In this document: positions 1-7,280 of the stretch, piece after piece
How the letters are laid out: each line of letters starts with the position of its first letter
Position numbering within the stretch: the stretch's first letter is position 1
NCBI GenBank assembly: GCA_016720935.1
Contig: JADKJP010000002.1
Coordinates: forward strand, 434,001-498,000
Length of the DNA stretch: 64,000 bases
Source: Bacteroidota bacterium
Lineage (GTDB): Bacteria > Bacteroidota > Bacteroidia > AKYH767-A > 2013-40CM-41-45
Reading direction: 5' to 3'
Notes under the pieces: model-generated
What the model was told of the DNA's origin: nothing
The model's input: only the letters and a program-made list of their open reading frames with translations
The model's database searches: none
Position numbers and translations under genes: made by a program

Positions 1-222
1 CTCTTTAATTTCAGCGTAAGGGCCGTTCGTAATTACATTGTTTGGTTTCACTACGCGGCCATCACTGTCCAACCGGTTGCCCGGACTGGATAATTTGTTT
101 TGCGCAGCAATGCTACCAATCCAGTCTTGCCAGGGTTTCATCATGGCCTGCATTTGTTCCGGTGAAGGCTGAGTCTCACGTGTAGGGTTTTCTCTTCTGA
201 ATATCAATAGAAATTCTTTCAT
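1..222 (-). CDS. YCII-related (DGPF-type) protein, 3' end cut by window
   Basis: The 74 visible residues begin MKEFLLIFRRENP. They include PEQMQAMMKPWQDWI and end at TNGPYAEIKE, which corresponds to the DGPFxExKE signature of the YCII-related/DGPF family (about 110-120 aa). These are small ferredoxin-fold proteins of unknown catalytic role, often encoded beside ECF sigma factors or VOC proteins. The ATG at 220-222 is the only sensible start, and the C-terminal third lies outside the window. A VOC-fold gene lies upstream on the same strand, and a terminator-like hairpin separates the two. Family assignment is by motif recall; function is unknown. Confidence 0.75.
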   Translation of the reverse strand, partial: MKEFLLIFRRENPTRETQPSPEQMQAMMKPWQDWIGSIAAQNKLSSPGNRLDSDGRVVKPNNVITNGPYAEIKE

Positions 223-262
223 GACTGTATTTTGATTATAAGTTTAATTAGAAATTCCTGAT

Positions 263-316
263 AAAAAAAACACGAAGGAATCTGCAGATTGAAAGATCAA
301 ATTCCTCGTGTTTTTT
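263..316 (-). terminator. Hairpin terminator after the VOC gene
   Basis: Arms AAAAAACACGAaGGAAT and ATTCCTCGTGTTTTTT pair over 16 bp with one bulged A, around an ~18-nt loop. The T/A-rich flanks make it a rho-independent terminator on either strand. It lies between the VOC stop codon and the YCII start and most likely ends VOC transcription. Confidence 0.7.
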
Positions 317-355
317 GAAACGGATTTAGATGCCAAATCCTTTTTGGCGAATGAC

Positions 356-739
356 TTATTTATTGGAATGCAGGGCAAGTGCATTACCTTCAGAGTCCGT
401 GAAAAAAGCCATGTAACCAATATCGTCGCTGATTTTTGTTTTCGGCATCATGACTTTCCCACCCGCTTTTTCAATTTTTCCCAAAGCATTCGAAAGATCC
501 GGGTTTCCATTTAGGTAAATTTTCGCCCCATCCGCACTCGGCTTATGCATTGGACCCTGAACCAGCCCGCCGGAAACTTTTCCATTCATGTCCTCAGCAG
601 GAAAAAAGGCCATTTGCATTCCCATCATTTCCTGCACAGGCATTTCAATTTCAAAAACAGTTTCGTAAAATTTCCTGGCGCGTTTGATATCCGAAACGGA
701 AATTTCAAACCAATTCAGTGCATTTGTTGTAGAATCCAT
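356..739 (-). CDS. VOC superfamily (glyoxalase-fold) protein
   Basis: A complete 127-residue protein opening MDSTTNALNWFEISVSDI, which is the first beta-alpha unit of a vicinal-oxygen-chelate domain. KARKFYETVFEIEM follows, then GGKVMMPKTKISDDIGYMAF and a C-terminal DSEGNALALHS strand. These match the single-domain glyoxalase/bleomycin-resistance-like family. Length fits one two-module VOC domain. The substrate cannot be read from sequence; many Bacteroidota homologues are uncharacterised. It has its own terminator downstream. No Shine-Dalgarno site is visible, as usual in this phylum. Confidence 0.85.
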   Translation of the reverse strand: MDSTTNALNWFEISVSDIKRARKFYETVFEIEMPVQEMMGMQMAFFPAEDMNGKVSGGLVQGPMHKPSADGAKIYLNGNPDLSNALGKIEKAGGKVMMPKTKISDDIGYMAFFTDSEGNALALHSNK

Positions 740-988
740 GATTTTGTAAAATTTTAAGGTTAATAGTTGAGATTATATGTCTATGACGATCAGGGATGCA
801 ACCATTGGACATCAATGATAAATTATTTTTTAAAATTAACCTATATCATCCTAAACGAAAAAATTTAAAGATGTTTTTACTCTAGTCGCCGGGTTAAAAT
901 TTGTTAATAGATTTGATTCTTTTAAGGATAATCCCGGCGCCCACCGGAACAACCTAATTACTACATTGCCCCCTGATTATCAAATCTG
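740..988. other. Intergenic stretch with a promoter-like box
   Basis: AT-rich spacer between the divergent VOC and VF530 genes. It holds an inverted repeat CGCCGGG/CCCGGCG (887-893 and 933-939, 39-nt spacer). Between the arms, TAGATTTG at 908-915 is a perfect match to the Bacteroidota -7 consensus TAnnTTTG and is the likely promoter for the VF530 gene. No convincing -33 TTG was seen. Nothing else was recognised. Confidence 0.4.
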
Positions 989-1058
989 CAATCTAAAATC
1001 AGCAATCTACAATCAACAATCCCCAATCTACAATCCTCAATCTACAATCATCAATAAA
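989..1058 (+). repeat. (CAATCNN)10 heptamer array abutting a start codon
   Basis: Ten consecutive 7-bp units of the form CAATCNN or close variants (CAATCTA, CAATCAA, CAATCCC, CAATCCT, CAATCAT, CAATAAA) run directly into the ATG at 1059. The period of 7 rules out coding. The same word recurs in a 16-unit array at 9162-9273, again ending at a start codon. Confidence 0.9.
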
Positions 1059-1268
1059 ATGACAAGCAATGATCCACTCCACGGAAAAACGTTGGAAGCA
1101 ATTTTAAATCACCTCGTTGAACACTTCGGCTGGGATGAATTAGGATCAATCATTCCCATCAATTGTTTTCGCGTCAATCCAAGTATAAAATCAAGTCTGA
1201 CTTTTCTTCGTAAAACACCATGGGCAAGAAAAAAAGTTGAAGAGCTATACGTCAGCCTGATTTCCTGA
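1059..1268 (+). CDS. VF530 / DUF2132 family small protein
   Basis: A 69-residue protein starting MTSNDPLHGKTLEAILNHLV and continuing with CFRVNPSIKSSLTFLRKTPW and ARKKVEELYV. This is the conserved core of the VF530 (DUF2132) family, for which a DNA-binding role has been suggested from structure. The reading frame is open back to 966, but that extension is translated heptamer repeat, so the ATG at 1059 is preferred. A hairpin terminator lies 50 bp downstream. The family call is firm; the biological role is unknown. Confidence 0.85.
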   Translation: MTSNDPLHGKTLEAILNHLVEHFGWDELGSIIPINCFRVNPSIKSSLTFLRKTPWARKKVEELYVSLIS

Positions 1269-1317
1269 TTTTAAACCAGACCTGAAATTAATCTGTTAAA
1301 TCAATTGCTTAAAAGGG

Positions 1318-1350
1318 AAAGGCGCAAAGTAAATAATCTTTGCGCCTTTT
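1318..1350. terminator. Bidirectional hairpin terminator
   Basis: AAAGGCGCAAAG and CTTTGCGCCTTT form a perfect 12-bp stem around an 8-nt loop, followed by a short T run. It sits between the convergent VF530 and peroxiredoxin genes and can serve both. Confidence 0.8.
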
Positions 1351-1376
1351 GAGTCTTTGCGGGAAAACCTGATTTT

Positions 1377-2027
1377 CTAAACTGAAGTCTTCGCCAGATA
1401 AAAATCAACCATTTCGTAATTGCTCTTCTCGCGCTCTTCCATGTCCTTTACAGTTTTTGGTGGAGGAACAATAAATTTAGCTCCCGGTTTCCAGTTCACA
1501 GGACAAGCGAGTTTGTGAACATCAGTTGCCTGTAGCGCGTTCAGTACACGAATAATTTCGTCCATGTTTCGCCCAACATTCAAAGGGTAATACATGATCA
1601 GTCTGATTTTTCCCGTTGGATCAATATAAAATACGGCGCGTACGGCAGCAGTTTCACTTTCTCCCGGCTGAAGCATTCCGTACAATTTGGAAATTTTCAT
1701 GTCAATATCTGCAATCAACGGGAAACGCATGGTTACTCCCATGTTTTTTTTCACATTGTTGATCCAGGCAATGTGTGAATGAATACTGTCAATACTCAAA
1801 CCGAGTAATTTCGTATTCATCTTTTTAAAATTTTCTTCCTCCTGAGCGAAAAGTGTCAGCTCAGTAGTACAAACAGGTGTAAAGTCAGCAGGATGGCTGA
1901 AAAAAATCACCCAGCTACCTTTATTATATTCTGAAAACTTTAGAGGACCTTGTGTGGTCGTTGCTGAAAAATCCGGCGCCTTGTCACCAATACGTGGCAT
2001 GGTGTTCAGGGGTTCATTGAATTCCAT
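1377..2027 (-). CDS. 1-Cys peroxiredoxin (Prx6 type)
   Basis: 216 residues with the AhpC/TSA thioredoxin fold. The peroxidatic cysteine is Cys53 in HPADFTPVCTTEL, and the PVCTTE form is characteristic of the Prx6 class. LLGLSIDSIHSHIAWI and the long C-terminal segment VNWKPGAKFIVPPP also fit Prx6-type proteins of about 210-220 aa. It reduces peroxides (known of the family). It is the last gene of a probable five-gene operon, 38 nt after thioredoxin, a likely electron donor. Placement in a sulfur-handling region suggests defence against peroxide or reactive sulfur; that is inference. Confidence 0.93.
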   Translation of the reverse strand: MEFNEPLNTMPRIGDKAPDFSATTTQGPLKFSEYNKGSWVIFFSHPADFTPVCTTELTLFAQEEENFKKMNTKLLGLSIDSIHSHIAWINNVKKNMGVTMRFPLIADIDMKISKLYGMLQPGESETAAVRAVFYIDPTGKIRLIMYYPLNVGRNMDEIIRVLNALQATDVHKLACPVNWKPGAKFIVPPPKTVKDMEEREKSNYEMVDFYLAKTSV

Positions 2028-2065
2028 AGGATGAAGTTTAAATGGGGTTAAAATAATAATGTAAA

Positions 2066-2362
2066 TTAGCTATTCTGAAGAATAATTTGTTCAAGAATGT
2101 TTGAAGGAATCACTCCTGACTGTCTCCATTTAATTTGACCATCTTTAAATAATAGCAAAGTTGGTACGCTTTGTACTTCATAATGTGCCGCAGCCTGAGG
2201 TTGCTCATCAACATCAATTTTCAAAATAATCGCTTTTTCACCAAGCTTGTTTGCTAATTCAAGCAGAATAGGATTCATCATCTTGCAGGGCCCGCACCAT
2301 GATGCGCTAAAATCAACGAGTACAGGCTTTCCCGAGTTTATTATTTCTGAAAATTTTGCCAT
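2066..2362 (-). CDS. Thioredoxin
   Basis: 98 residues, a single thioredoxin fold. The active site WCGPCK sits in VLVDFSASWCGPCKMMNPIL, and the cis-proline is in SVPTLLLFKDG. There is no signal peptide, so it is cytoplasmic. The gene starts 2 nt after the stop of the upstream T9SS gene and is followed by a peroxiredoxin, so the three are probably co-transcribed. Within this cluster it could recycle persulfides formed on the nearby rhodaneses or reduce the peroxiredoxin. Confidence 0.93.
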   Translation of the reverse strand: MAKFSEIINSGKPVLVDFSASWCGPCKMMNPILLELANKLGEKAIILKIDVDEQPQAAAHYEVQSVPTLLLFKDGQIKWRQSGVIPSNILEQIILQNS

Positions 2363-2364
2363 GA

Positions 2365-3963
2365 TTATTTGTTTAGAAGAATATATTCAGTCTGTGTAAT
2401 CAATCCTGACCGGATCTTACATAAATACTTCCCTGTTGGATAGTCGAGAGATTTCCATGTATAACGTAATTGTCCGGGTTGTACCAATCCATTCTGCAGG
2501 GTTTCGAGTAACTTCCCGTTTTCATTATAAATCAATACAGATAAATTACCCCTGATCCTTGTATTAATGGCGATTGTTACGTCTGATTCTGAAGGGTTCG
2601 GAAAAATCTGTACCTGAAATGCATCTTCAGGAGTTGCAATGCTTCCTGATCCTGTAGTACTCTCCTTGATTAAGAAAACTTTAAAAACTCTTGAAGAAGC
2701 GACACTTTCTGCTCCGGTATTAATGAAGAAAATATTGGGCAGAGAACTTTCGATGCCTCCGGCGATTGTTCCTATTTGAATTCTTGAGAAGGGTAGAGAG
2801 TTCAGACGGATGATTTCATCATCTGTTTGAATTACCGGGATGAATTCTGCGCTGCTTCCAAGCAATGCAGGCATCTCCACGGGCAATTTGTATTCAACTG
2901 CAGAATCATTTTCGAATCGCGTAATCAAACTAATTGTTTTCACAAACGGGACATTGATATCATCAACCAGTGTGTTTGTTGTTGTGTCTAATGTATATCG
3001 GCTCATTCCACCAAAGAAAATGGAATGCATTGTATTGGCGGCGGAATCCCAAAGTGCGGCTTTTGCAGTGTGGTATTGATTCAGATATTGATTGAAATCC
3101 GGACGTACATTGTATCCATTTGCGGTAAGGTCTATTGTATTTAACCAGGGTAAATCCTGATTGGGCTGAAACACCCCGCTGAAAATGGTAAATCCTTTTT
3201 CTCCATTTGGAAATACCTGAGGCAGCATGTTATAATCCCGGCGATGCAGATTCGCTGTATCCTGAATAGCTGTATAATTTTGAACAGACAAGTTACCTCC
3301 AATTTCACTAATTGTGAATTTACGGATTTCACTCGTGTAAACCTGTGTATAGGTTGCCATACCCATTGGATTGTACCGGCCGTCAAAACGCTGTCCACAA
3401 ACAAGGTACATCACTGTATCTAATCTGCCCAGATATCCTCCGGTAACGGCCATCCTCTGGTCCGTTATCTGACGAAAATAGGGTACGATTGTATTCCCAT
3501 TAATAATTGCATCAATAGTATTGGGTACATCGATGATAGTCAGATTCGGAAAAGTAATATGATCAGCAGAAATTGTACTATAACCATATCCCCCTATGAC
3601 ATACAAATTATCATCATGCTGGATGAACTCCATGTTCGTACTTTGTAATTGTTCAATCAGTCCATCGGATAATCCTGCAAGTGTTGTTGACCAAACTTGT
3701 TTTTGAACAGGATCAATTACATAAATATTTGTATTGTTTGCAACGGGATCAAATGAAGCAAAAGGTTGTCTTCGATGTAAACCGTCTGTCCGGCCACCAA
3801 TGAATAACCACTTGCCATCAAATTGTGCATGCACAAAGGACTGCAGTCCGGGCATCCCCGGTATTGTATCTTCTTCAAGTTCTATTCGGAAGATTTCCGG
3901 TGCGGTGGCAAAAATTCCAACGGTCTGAAGCATAATGAAAATTGCCAAAAGGAAATTTTTCAT
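2365..3963 (-). CDS. T9SS-secreted beta-propeller-like protein
   Basis: 532 residues. An N-terminal signal peptide (MKNFLLAIFIMLQTVGIFA) precedes a body with kelch-like segments such as WLFIGGRTDG, LYVIGGYGY and KGFTIFSGVF, suggesting a propeller. The last ~80 residues (VQIFPNPSESDVTIAI to EYILLNK) are a classical type A T9SS C-terminal sorting domain. It should be exported through the outer membrane. It lies between DUF6132 (44 nt upstream) and thioredoxin (2 nt downstream), so an extracellular protein is embedded in a redox operon. Ligand and role unknown. Confidence 0.85.
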   Translation of the reverse strand: MKNFLLAIFIMLQTVGIFATAPEIFRIELEEDTIPGMPGLQSFVHAQFDGKWLFIGGRTDGLHRRQPFASFDPVANNTNIYVIDPVQKQVWSTTLAGLSDGLIEQLQSTNMEFIQHDDNLYVIGGYGYSTISADHITFPNLTIIDVPNTIDAIINGNTIVPYFRQITDQRMAVTGGYLGRLDTVMYLVCGQRFDGRYNPMGMATYTQVYTSEIRKFTISEIGGNLSVQNYTAIQDTANLHRRDYNMLPQVFPNGEKGFTIFSGVFQPNQDLPWLNTIDLTANGYNVRPDFNQYLNQYHTAKAALWDSAANTMHSIFFGGMSRYTLDTTTNTLVDDINVPFVKTISLITRFENDSAVEYKLPVEMPALLGSSAEFIPVIQTDDEIIRLNSLPFSRIQIGTIAGGIESSLPNIFFINTGAESVASSRVFKVFLIKESTTGSGSIATPEDAFQVQIFPNPSESDVTIAINTRIRGNLSVLIYNENGKLLETLQNGLVQPGQLRYTWKSLDYPTGKYLCKIRSGLITQTEYILLNK

Positions 3964-4007
3964 TTCGTATTAAATTGAAGAAGAAAATATTGTTAACTGT
4001 AGTAGTT

Positions 4008-4211
4008 TCAACTTTTAGTTTCCTTCGGAGTAGAAAAGGTATTTGCGAATAAACCGCCTAATAATGCACCATACAAAGTGCTTCTGTACCATACTGAAGT
4101 GATCATGCAGGTGCCATTGGCGCAACCGACATAATTCCAGTAAAGATAACCTGCTATTGATCCGAGGAGTACACCTGCCAGTGTCCATTTGTATTTTAGA
4201 AACAAAGTCAT
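4008..4211 (-). CDS. DUF6132-like small membrane protein
   Basis: 67 residues with two hydrophobic helices (WTLAGVLLGSIAGYLYW and STLYGALLGGLFAN). Between them is a cysteine-bearing loop, GCANGTCMITSVW. This organisation matches the small Bacteroidota family DUF6132, often found next to rhodaneses and thioredoxins. The start overlaps the end of the rhodanese gene by 4 nt (ATGA), so the two are translationally coupled. The paired Cys residues suggest a redox or persulfide-relay function at the membrane; this is inference. Confidence 0.75.
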   Translation of the reverse strand: MTLFLKYKWTLAGVLLGSIAGYLYWNYVGCANGTCMITSVWYRSTLYGALLGGLFANTFSTPKETKS

Positions 4212-4615
4212 TTCTCTACCGGGTATCCTTTCTCCTGCCAGCCCATAATTCCGCCGTCCAGATTGGTTACTTTTGTAAATCCTTCGGACTGCATCATCTC
4301 AGATGCTTTGAGGCTTCGTTTACCAGAGCGGCAATAAACTTCATAAGCTTTCCCTTTATCGAGTTTTCCAACTTCGTCTTTAAAATTTGGTCCATTTACA
4401 TCCATGTTAATTGCGCCGGGTATATGACCTTCAGCAAATTCTTCAGGTGTTCGAACATCGAGGATAATGCCGCTTTGCTGATCAACGAGACTTTTAAAAT
4501 CTGTTGCTGATACAGTATTAATTTCATTGTTTGATTTAGTTCCTTGCTGACAGGCGATTGTTCCACCGGCTAAACTCAATACAAGGAAGAGGGATAACAA
4601 TTTTATTTTTTTCAT
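4208..4615 (-). CDS. Rhodanese-like lipoprotein
   Basis: 135 residues. The N-terminus (KLLSLFLVLSLAGGTIAC) ends in a lipobox-like segment, so the protein is probably a periplasmic lipoprotein. One rhodanese domain follows: ILDVRTPEEFAEGHIPGAIN, the active-site loop YCRSGKRS, and LDGGIMGWQEKGYPV. Rhodaneses carry sulfane sulfur on the loop cysteine. It is the first gene of the operon leading through DUF6132 to peroxiredoxin. A 163-nt gap with a nested hairpin separates it from the persulfide dioxygenase gene upstream. Confidence 0.9.
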   Translation of the reverse strand: MKKIKLLSLFLVLSLAGGTIACQQGTKSNNEINTVSATDFKSLVDQQSGIILDVRTPEEFAEGHIPGAINMDVNGPNFKDEVGKLDKGKAYEVYCRSGKRSLKASEMMQSEGFTKVTNLDGGIMGWQEKGYPVEK

Positions 4616-4687
4616 TTTGAGAGGGTAAATAAAAATGATGATTGAATATTATGGAGAAATTATTTTGTCATTGATAGTCCGGGAAAG

Positions 4688-4733
4688 AACAGGTTCAAAA
4701 GTACAATGAAAGTTGTATATAATTGAACCTGTT
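4688..4733 (-). promoter_or_regulatory. Nested stem-loop between persulfide dioxygenase and rhodanese genes
   Basis: Perfect 11-bp outer arms AACAGGTTCAA (4688-4698) and TTGAACCTGTT (4723-4733) enclose an inner hairpin TACAA/TTGTA (4702-4717). No U-run follows on the minus strand, so it is not a standard terminator. It may be an attenuator or processing site separating the two transcription units. Confidence 0.6.
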
Positions 4734-4778
4734 ACCCCCGTGGAATGCGAACATTCGCAGCATGTTCATTTTGACTTC

Positions 4779-6176
4779 TTAAGCAAATACGTTTGGAGGA
4801 ATGACCAGCTTGTAATTTGTCTCCTTCATCAGGTTAATTCCACCGGTGATATTCACGACGTTCCTGTATCCGTTTTTTCTCAGGATAGAACAAGCCATCA
4901 TACTACGGTAACCCCCGGCACAATGCACATAATATTTCTTGTTCTTATCCAGAATACCAAATTCTTTAGTCAATCGTGTCAATGGAATGAGTTGTGCTCC
5001 TTCGATCACACCACCGGCCCATTCACCTTCATTACGAACATCAATAACATGCTCTTCCGGCGAATATTGCTTTTCAAAAGTGATCGGATGCATTACTTCA
5101 ATATGATCAACTTTTCTTCCGGAATCTTTCCAGGCTTTAAATCCGCCTTTCAGATATCCTTTTACATTTTCATAACCAACACGTGCTAGACGAAGCACCG
5201 CTTCTTCCTCTTTTCCTTCATCTGTAACAAGTACCAGTGGATCCTTAGAATCAATGAGGGAGCCTACCCAAACTGCATATTGTCCATTTAATCCTATGTT
5301 AATAGAATCAGGAATAAACCCTTTTTCAAATACATCCGCTTCCCTTGCATCCAGGATAGTAACCCCGGTGCTCACTACAGTTTCAAATTCCTCGAGAGAA
5401 AGCTTATGGACATTTCTTTTCATTACTTCGTCAATAGGCTCATATCCTTTTTTATTAATCGCAGCATCAACAAAGAAATACTTTGGAGGCTCTGTCAAAC
5501 CATCGGTTACTACATGAATGAATTCCTGCTTACTCATTGGTTGCATTGCGTAGTTTAATTTCTTCTGCATTCCGATTGTACTCCAGGTTTCTGTGCCGAT
5601 GTTTTTACCACAGGCTGATCCCGCACCATGTCCGGGATATACGATCACATCATCAGGAAGTGTGTTTATTTTCTTCTGAATGGATTCAAACAGCAACCCT
5701 GCCAGATCCTCTCTTGATAAATCACTCTTTACGGCAAGATCAGGACGACCTACTTCTCCCACAAACAAAGTATCACCGGTGAAACAAGCATATGGAACAT
5801 TGTGATCATCATACATCAGGAAACAGGAAGATTCCAGTGTGTGTCCGGGAGTATGCAAGACTTCAATTTTTATATCCCCCAATGGGAAAAATTGTCCGTC
5901 TGTGGCGACAGTGATATCATATTCAGCTTTTGCCGAAGGACCATAAACAATTTTCGCTCCTGTCTTTTTTGCCAGGTCAATATGCCCGGATACAAAGTCA
6001 GCGTGAAAGTGTGTTTCAAAAACATATTTAATGGTTGCGCCACGTTCCTTTGCTAACTTAATATACGGTTCAGTTTCACGCAAAGGATCAATGATTGCCG
6101 CTTCGCCATTGGATTCAATGTAATATGCTGCCTCAGCGAGACAACTTGTATACAATTGTTGTACGTACATGGTCAT
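4779..6176 (-). CDS. Persulfide dioxygenase-rhodanese fusion (ETHE1/BlhA-like)
   Basis: 465 residues. The N-terminal ~240 form a metallo-beta-lactamase-fold dioxygenase with THFHADFVSGH (HxHxDxxxGH), HTPGHTLESSCF and VYPGHGAGSACG. Two rhodanese modules follow. The first (ILDAREADVFEKGFIPDSIN) has VTDEGKEEEA where an active-site cysteine loop should be and looks catalytically dead. The second has an intact loop, HCAGGYRS. ETHE1-type enzymes oxidise glutathione or other persulfides to sulfite and thiol. The nearby SQR and TauE/SafE genes supply a matching upstream step and exporter. Confidence 0.93.
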   Translation of the reverse strand: MTMYVQQLYTSCLAEAAYYIESNGEAAIIDPLRETEPYIKLAKERGATIKYVFETHFHADFVSGHIDLAKKTGAKIVYGPSAKAEYDITVATDGQFFPLGDIKIEVLHTPGHTLESSCFLMYDDHNVPYACFTGDTLFVGEVGRPDLAVKSDLSREDLAGLLFESIQKKINTLPDDVIVYPGHGAGSACGKNIGTETWSTIGMQKKLNYAMQPMSKQEFIHVVTDGLTEPPKYFFVDAAINKKGYEPIDEVMKRNVHKLSLEEFETVVSTGVTILDAREADVFEKGFIPDSINIGLNGQYAVWVGSLIDSKDPLVLVTDEGKEEEAVLRLARVGYENVKGYLKGGFKAWKDSGRKVDHIEVMHPITFEKQYSPEEHVIDVRNEGEWAGGVIEGAQLIPLTRLTKEFGILDKNKKYYVHCAGGYRSMMACSILRKNGYRNVVNITGGINLMKETNYKLVIPPNVFA

Positions 6177-6318
6177 ATGATTTTTAAGGTTAGATTTAAC
6201 GAATAATAGTAGAGAATTCTGATGATTTTACCGATGACATTTATCAGTTTTAAATCTGCTAATTTGAATGAATCTGGCATTCCGATACTTAAATTATTTG
6301 AGTTGAAATGATCGATTT

Positions 6319-7113
6319 TTAGAGTGTTTCTCTGATTAAAATGTAAATTCCCATTGCCAGTACAAACCACCCGAAAAGCGGCCTTAACAGACGATTATCA
6401 ATTTTTCTGGAAAGAGACGTGCCAATGAACATTCCCGCGATGGCAAGCCCGGAGAAAATTGCAAGAAAACGCCAGTCGATGATCTGATGACCGTAATCCC
6501 CGATAAAGCCAATCAGAGCATTGGATGCAATGATCAGCAGGGAAGTGCCAATCGCAATTTTTATCGGTAAACGTGCCAGAAATACCAGCGCAGGAACAAT
6601 CAGAAAACCTCCTCCTGCTCCCACAAGTCCTGTGATAATTCCAACTCCAATTCCCTGAAGAAAGATCCGAAAGGAATCTTTCGAAGTATGTGTTGTGTTT
6701 TCCTGTTCATGAATGACCTTTTTTCTGATCATTGAAATGGAGGCAACAATCATCAGGATAGCAAACAATATCAGGATGAAAATATTCTTGGTAAAGATCC
6801 AGTTACCCAGAGTAAAAAACGTTTCCGGTAATAGCGGAACTATAAAATGCCGCATGATGTACACGACAATGATGGAAGGGATCCCAAATAACAAGGCAGT
6901 ACGGATATGTATCAAATCTTTACGCGCATAATTCGCGGCACCTACAGCACTGGTCACTCCTACAACGAAAAGAGAATAGGAGGTAGCCGGCACAGCTGCA
7001 ATCCCCGTGCAATACACCAGAACCGGTACGGTAAGGATAGAACCACCCCCGCCAATAAGGCCAAGACTGAGTCCGATCAGTACTGCAAGGATGTATCCAA
7101 GGATTACAAGCAT
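6319..7113 (-). CDS. TauE/SafE (TSUP) family permease
   Basis: 264 residues with about eight hydrophobic segments. It shows the duplicated TSUP signatures LSLGLIGGGGSILTVPVLVY near the N-terminus and GLVGAGGGFLIVPALVFLA near the middle. The family exports sulfite or organosulfonates, or imports small sulfur compounds. Beside a persulfide dioxygenase it most plausibly moves sulfite or thiosulfate. The start at 7113 follows directly on a 7-bp repeat array. Upstream lie a G-quadruplex motif and an ArsR-type operator (7218-7233), so the gene is probably repressed by the adjacent ArsR protein. Confidence 0.92.
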   Translation of the reverse strand: MLVILGYILAVLIGLSLGLIGGGGSILTVPVLVYCTGIAAVPATSYSLFVVGVTSAVGAANYARKDLIHIRTALLFGIPSIIVVYIMRHFIVPLLPETFFTLGNWIFTKNIFILILFAILMIVASISMIRKKVIHEQENTTHTSKDSFRIFLQGIGVGIITGLVGAGGGFLIVPALVFLARLPIKIAIGTSLLIIASNALIGFIGDYGHQIIDWRFLAIFSGLAIAGMFIGTSLSRKIDNRLLRPLFGWFVLAMGIYILIRETL

Positions 7114-7155
7114 GCTATTCGTTGTTCGTTTTTGGTTGTTCGTTATTCGTTATTT
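7114..7155 (-). repeat. 7-bp array (GAAYAAC type) abutting the tauE start
   Basis: Six heptamers read towards the ATG on the minus strand: AAATAAC, GAATAAC, GAACAAC, CAAAAAC, GAACAAC, GAATAGC. They end at the base before the start codon at 7113. The leader strand has almost no T except at one position per unit, so this stretch of RNA should be unstructured. Confidence 0.85.
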
Positions 7156-7170
7156 ATTTACTTACTCCGT

Positions 7171-7201
7171 TGCGTCCCTCGTCCCGATCCCCGTCGCCCC
7201 C
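7171..7201 (-). promoter_or_regulatory. G-quadruplex motif / 7-bp CGTCCCY array in the tauE leader
   Basis: On the minus strand this reads GGGGG-CGAC-GGGG-ATC-GGG-ACGA-GGG (7176-7201). That is a canonical four-tract G-quadruplex motif with loops of 3-4 nt. On the plus strand the same bases form approximate heptamers CGTCCCT, CGTCCCG, ATCCCCG. It lies between the putative operator and the tauE start codon, so it may be present in the mRNA leader. Folding is inferred only. Confidence 0.5.
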
Positions 7202-7217
7202 TTTATCATACAAGCAC

Positions 7218-7233
7218 ATGAACATATATTCAT
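7218..7233. promoter_or_regulatory. ArsR/SmtB-type operator before tauE
   Basis: ATGAA-CATATA-TTCAT, an inverted repeat of the classic ArsR/SmtB form (TGAA-N6-TTCA). Within an 18-bp core it differs from the operator before arsR at 7593-7608 by one base. Two such sites in 400 bp next to an arsR gene are unlikely by chance. Confidence 0.75.
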
Positions 7234-7257
7234 ATATTAGACCGATGTATATGCCAA

Positions 7258-7278
7258 CGTCCCTCGTCCCCTGTCCCT
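7258..7278. repeat. Second CGTCCCY heptamer array
   Basis: Three heptamers CGTCCCT, CGTCCCC, TGTCCCT lie immediately downstream of the arsR stop. They repeat the C-rich word found at 7171-7201, and the tauE operator lies between the two copies. Confidence 0.6.
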
Positions 7279-7280
7279 TC

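Noticed and set aside
966..1058. N-terminal extension of the VF530 gene
   Set aside because: The 31 extra residues are translated CAATCNN repeat (NLKSAIYNQQSPIYNPQS) and absent from the family core; ATG at 1059 is used.
4713..5189. 158-residue plus-strand frame
   Set aside because: Antisense to the persulfide dioxygenase-rhodanese gene, whose motifs are unmistakable; no family features.
6173..6370. Small frame between the dioxygenase and tauE genes
   Set aside because: Overlaps the end of tauE in another frame and starts in coding sequence; no recognisable features.
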